In this document: positions 62,419 to 64,000 of the stretch, piece after piece | Position numbering within the stretch: the stretch's first letter is position 1 | Layout of the letters: the number at the start of each line of letters is the position of its first letter | DNA from: Cyclobacteriaceae bacterium | GTDB lineage: Bacteria > Bacteroidota > Bacteroidia > Cytophagales > Cyclobacteriaceae | DNA: 64,000 bases | NCBI GenBank assembly: GCA_027533395.1 | Contig: JAPZUF010000010.1 | Coordinates: 124,001 to 188,000, forward strand | Direction of reading: 5' to 3' | Made by a program: the position numbers and the translations under genes | Notes under the pieces: generated by a model | The model's input: only the letters and a program-made list of their open reading frames with translations | Told to the model about the DNA's origin: nothing | Databases searched by the model: none

Positions 62419-63321
62419 ATGCTAAGCAACGAAAAACTCATCAATGTAAAAGATATGTTGGTGAAACCTGAAACCGACATCAAACTAAAATCTTATTCTA
62501 CGCAATACGAAGGAGAGGTCTTGAATAAGAAAGATGCTGAAAAACTTTTGGAAGAAGGCCGAAAGCATTTAGCAGAAATTCAAGACGAATTATACGCACA
62601 TAATAAATACAGTGTGTTAATTATTTTTCAGGCGATGGATGCGGCAGGAAAAGATGGCGCAGTGAAACACATCATGTCGGGTTTTAATCCTCTTGGTGTA
62701 AAAGTTTACAGCTTTAAAGCCCCCAACTCGCATGAGTTAGATCACGATTATTTTTGGCGACATCAACTAGCATTACCGGCTCGCGGTGAGATTGCTATTC
62801 ATAATCGTTCGCATTACGAAAATGTATTGGTAACCAAAGTGCATCCGGAATATGTATTGAACGAAAATATTCCAGGCATCGATAGTCTTGATAAAATAGA
62901 TAAAGAATTCTGGAAACAACGTTACAAACAAATCAGACGATTCGAAAAAAACCTGAGCGATAATGGAACCATCATTTTAAAATTCTTCTTGCATGTTTCT
63001 AAAAAAGAACAGAAAAAAAGATTTCTAGAAAGAATTGACGACCCATCTAAAAACTGGAAATTTTCTTTAAGCGATTTAAAAGAAAGAGGATTCTGGAAGG
63101 ATTATCAGAAAGCGTATGAAGAAGCTTTGAGCGCAACATCAACTGAGTATGCGCCTTGGTTTGTAATTCCGGCAGACGATAAATGGTTTGCACGCTTGGC
63201 TATTGCAGCGGTTATCTACCGACAATTTGGTAAACTAAACTTAAGTTATCCGGTTGTAAGCGAGCAGCAGAAAGAAGAATTACAAAAAGCCAAACTAAAA
63301 TTAATGAGCGAGGAAGAATAA
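62419..63321 (+). CDS. ppk2: Polyphosphate kinase 2 (class III type)
   Basis: Transfers phosphate between polyphosphate and nucleotides. The 300-residue one-domain protein has the Walker A motif FQAMDAAGKDGAVKHIMSGF (about 71-90), the lid and substrate loops (KAPNSHELDHDYFWRHQLAL, about 97-116), and IHNRSHYENVLVTKVHPEYV (about 124-143), followed by FEKNLSDNGTIILKFFLHVS (about 173-192). These features match PPK2 class III, which in Cytophaga hutchinsonii phosphorylates both AMP and ADP. A biological role in ATP regeneration from stored polyphosphate is likely. No other phosphate genes are nearby. Confidence 0.92.
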   Translation: MLSNEKLINVKDMLVKPETDIKLKSYSTQYEGEVLNKKDAEKLLEEGRKHLAEIQDELYAHNKYSVLIIFQAMDAAGKDGAVKHIMSGFNPLGVKVYSFKAPNSHELDHDYFWRHQLALPARGEIAIHNRSHYENVLVTKVHPEYVLNENIPGIDSLDKIDKEFWKQRYKQIRRFEKNLSDNGTIILKFFLHVSKKEQKKRFLERIDDPSKNWKFSLSDLKERGFWKDYQKAYEEALSATSTEYAPWFVIPADDKWFARLAIAAVIYRQFGKLNLSYPVVSEQQKEELQKAKLKLMSEEE

Positions 63322-63360
63322 TTGTTATTCAAATTCGTTTAAAAACTTATCTTGCCGTTT

Positions 63361-64000
63361 ATGAAGATAGGTGAAAAGATATTTCTGTTATTTTTAACAA
63401 GCACTTTGTTCTTTTTTCAGTCGTGTTCGGATGAGACTGATACTAAGGCTACCCTTTTAGAGTATCATTCTTTTTCTTCGATTGAAGATTTTAAACAAAC
63501 CTTATTCGCCATTGCTGGATTACCAGATGATACAGAAAGAGAAATCAGATTAGAAGCCTTGCTGGATAGCATGGTTAGCAATAATCAGGTTCCATTTGCC
63601 ATCAACGATTCAGTTATATTTATTTATCAAGGTAACGCATCGCAAGTAAAATGGGTTGGCGATTTTAATGGATGGAATGCCAATGCTGGTTACAGTGGTA
63701 TACAAGTAAGCGGAACTAATGTTTGGATTGCTGAGAAGAGCTTTCCGCCAGATGCCAGGTTAGATTATAAAATTGTTGTAAACAACAGCACGTGGATTTT
63801 AGATCCGCTTAATCGTTTTATTCAATACAGTGGCTTCGGTCCTAATTCAGAATTGCGCATGCCCGCATGGCAATATCCACAAGAAACAATTCGTAACGCT
63901 GCTGTATTAGGTGGAAACGTTTCGGATAACTATCGTATCAGTTCCGAATACTTAGGCTATGATGTGCAGTACAAAATATATACACCAAAGTTATATGCCA
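63361..64000 (+). CDS. Esterase with N-terminal carbohydrate-binding-like domain, surface lipoprotein (partial)
   Basis: The gene starts at ATG 63361 and runs off the window after 213 codons. It begins with a lipoprotein signal (LFLTSTLFFFQSC, Cys21); the S-D-E following the Cys resembles the Bacteroidota surface-export signal. Residues about 77-160 form an AMPK-type/CBM48-like domain: FIYQGNASQVKWVGDFNGWN (about 80-99), then DYKIVVNNSTWILDPLN. The end of the visible part (YLGYDVQYKIYTPKLY) is the start of the esterase domain of the enterochelin-esterase/FrsA-like family. The whole enzyme is probably a surface carbohydrate or siderophore esterase; the catalytic part lies outside the window. 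Confidence 0.8.
   Translation, partial: MKIGEKIFLLFLTSTLFFFQSCSDETDTKATLLEYHSFSSIEDFKQTLFAIAGLPDDTEREIRLEALLDSMVSNNQVPFAINDSVIFIYQGNASQVKWVGDFNGWNANAGYSGIQVSGTNVWIAEKSFPPDARLDYKIVVNNSTWILDPLNRFIQYSGFGPNSELRMPAWQYPQETIRNAAVLGGNVSDNYRISSEYLGYDVQYKIYTPKLYA

Overview
The window is a chromosomal segment of a Bacteroidota bacterium, probably from the Chitinophagales/Sphingobacteriales/Cytophagales part of the phylum; genus not identifiable. Indicators are AT-rich DNA with almost no Shine-Dalgarno sequences, TAnnTTTG-type -7 promoter boxes, many short-spacer lipoproteins, a GldB gliding-motility lipoprotein, a secreted protein with a type A T9SS sorting tail, a Y_Y_Y-domain sensor, a class III PPK2, and a Rho factor with a long charged N-terminal extension.

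Layout. 1-3.4 kb: divergent rho (cut by the window edge) and serS, then a GNAT acetyltransferase. 3.5-10.6 kb: an inorganic-carbon uptake cluster of a small exported leader-type protein, DabA, DabB and a SulP transporter with an extra C-terminal domain; two hairpins lie in front of dabA. 10.7-15.2 kb: DUF2490 protein, HNH-like DNA-binding protein, TspO-like membrane protein, prolyl oligopeptidase. 15.4-23.8 kb: tpiA, then yajC-ybbR-coaE running into a tripartite RND efflux operon. 23.9-26.3 kb: YwqK-like protein, a 46-residue DUF2256 protein, a lipoprotein and a VOC protein.

26.4-30.6 kb is the accessory region. A 25-unit, strictly 21-bp tandem array is followed by a minus-strand defence operon: an Abi-alpha (DUF4393) protein with an inserted coiled coil, a ThsB-like TIR protein and a two-helix transmembrane macro-domain effector. 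The last two match type II Thoeris. Behind them is a RadC-type JAB protein with an Rpn-nuclease-like tail. Two similar short GC-rich motifs bracket the block. This is the most interesting part of the window.

30.7-46.7 kb: thiol peroxidase, exported M20 amidohydrolase and Rieske protein, then a nearly gap-free run of ten plus-strand genes: kinase-less Y_Y_Y sensor, lipoprotein, multi-PAS histidine kinase, DinB protein, PBP4-type peptidase, GH3 glycosidase, small coiled-coil protein, two histidine-degradation enzymes (HutG- and HutF-type) and an M20 amidohydrolase. 46.7-53.4 kb: small proteins, gldB, DUF6702, HupE/UreJ, M1 peptidase and a zinc-ribbon protein. 53.7-64 kb: a 1440-residue T9SS cargo protein with an internal duplication, a lipocalin-like lipoprotein, a thioredoxin-like protein, gdhA, an acyl-CoA ligase, PPK2 and a truncated surface esterase. 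I saw no tRNA, rRNA, CRISPR array, insertion sequence or replication origin.
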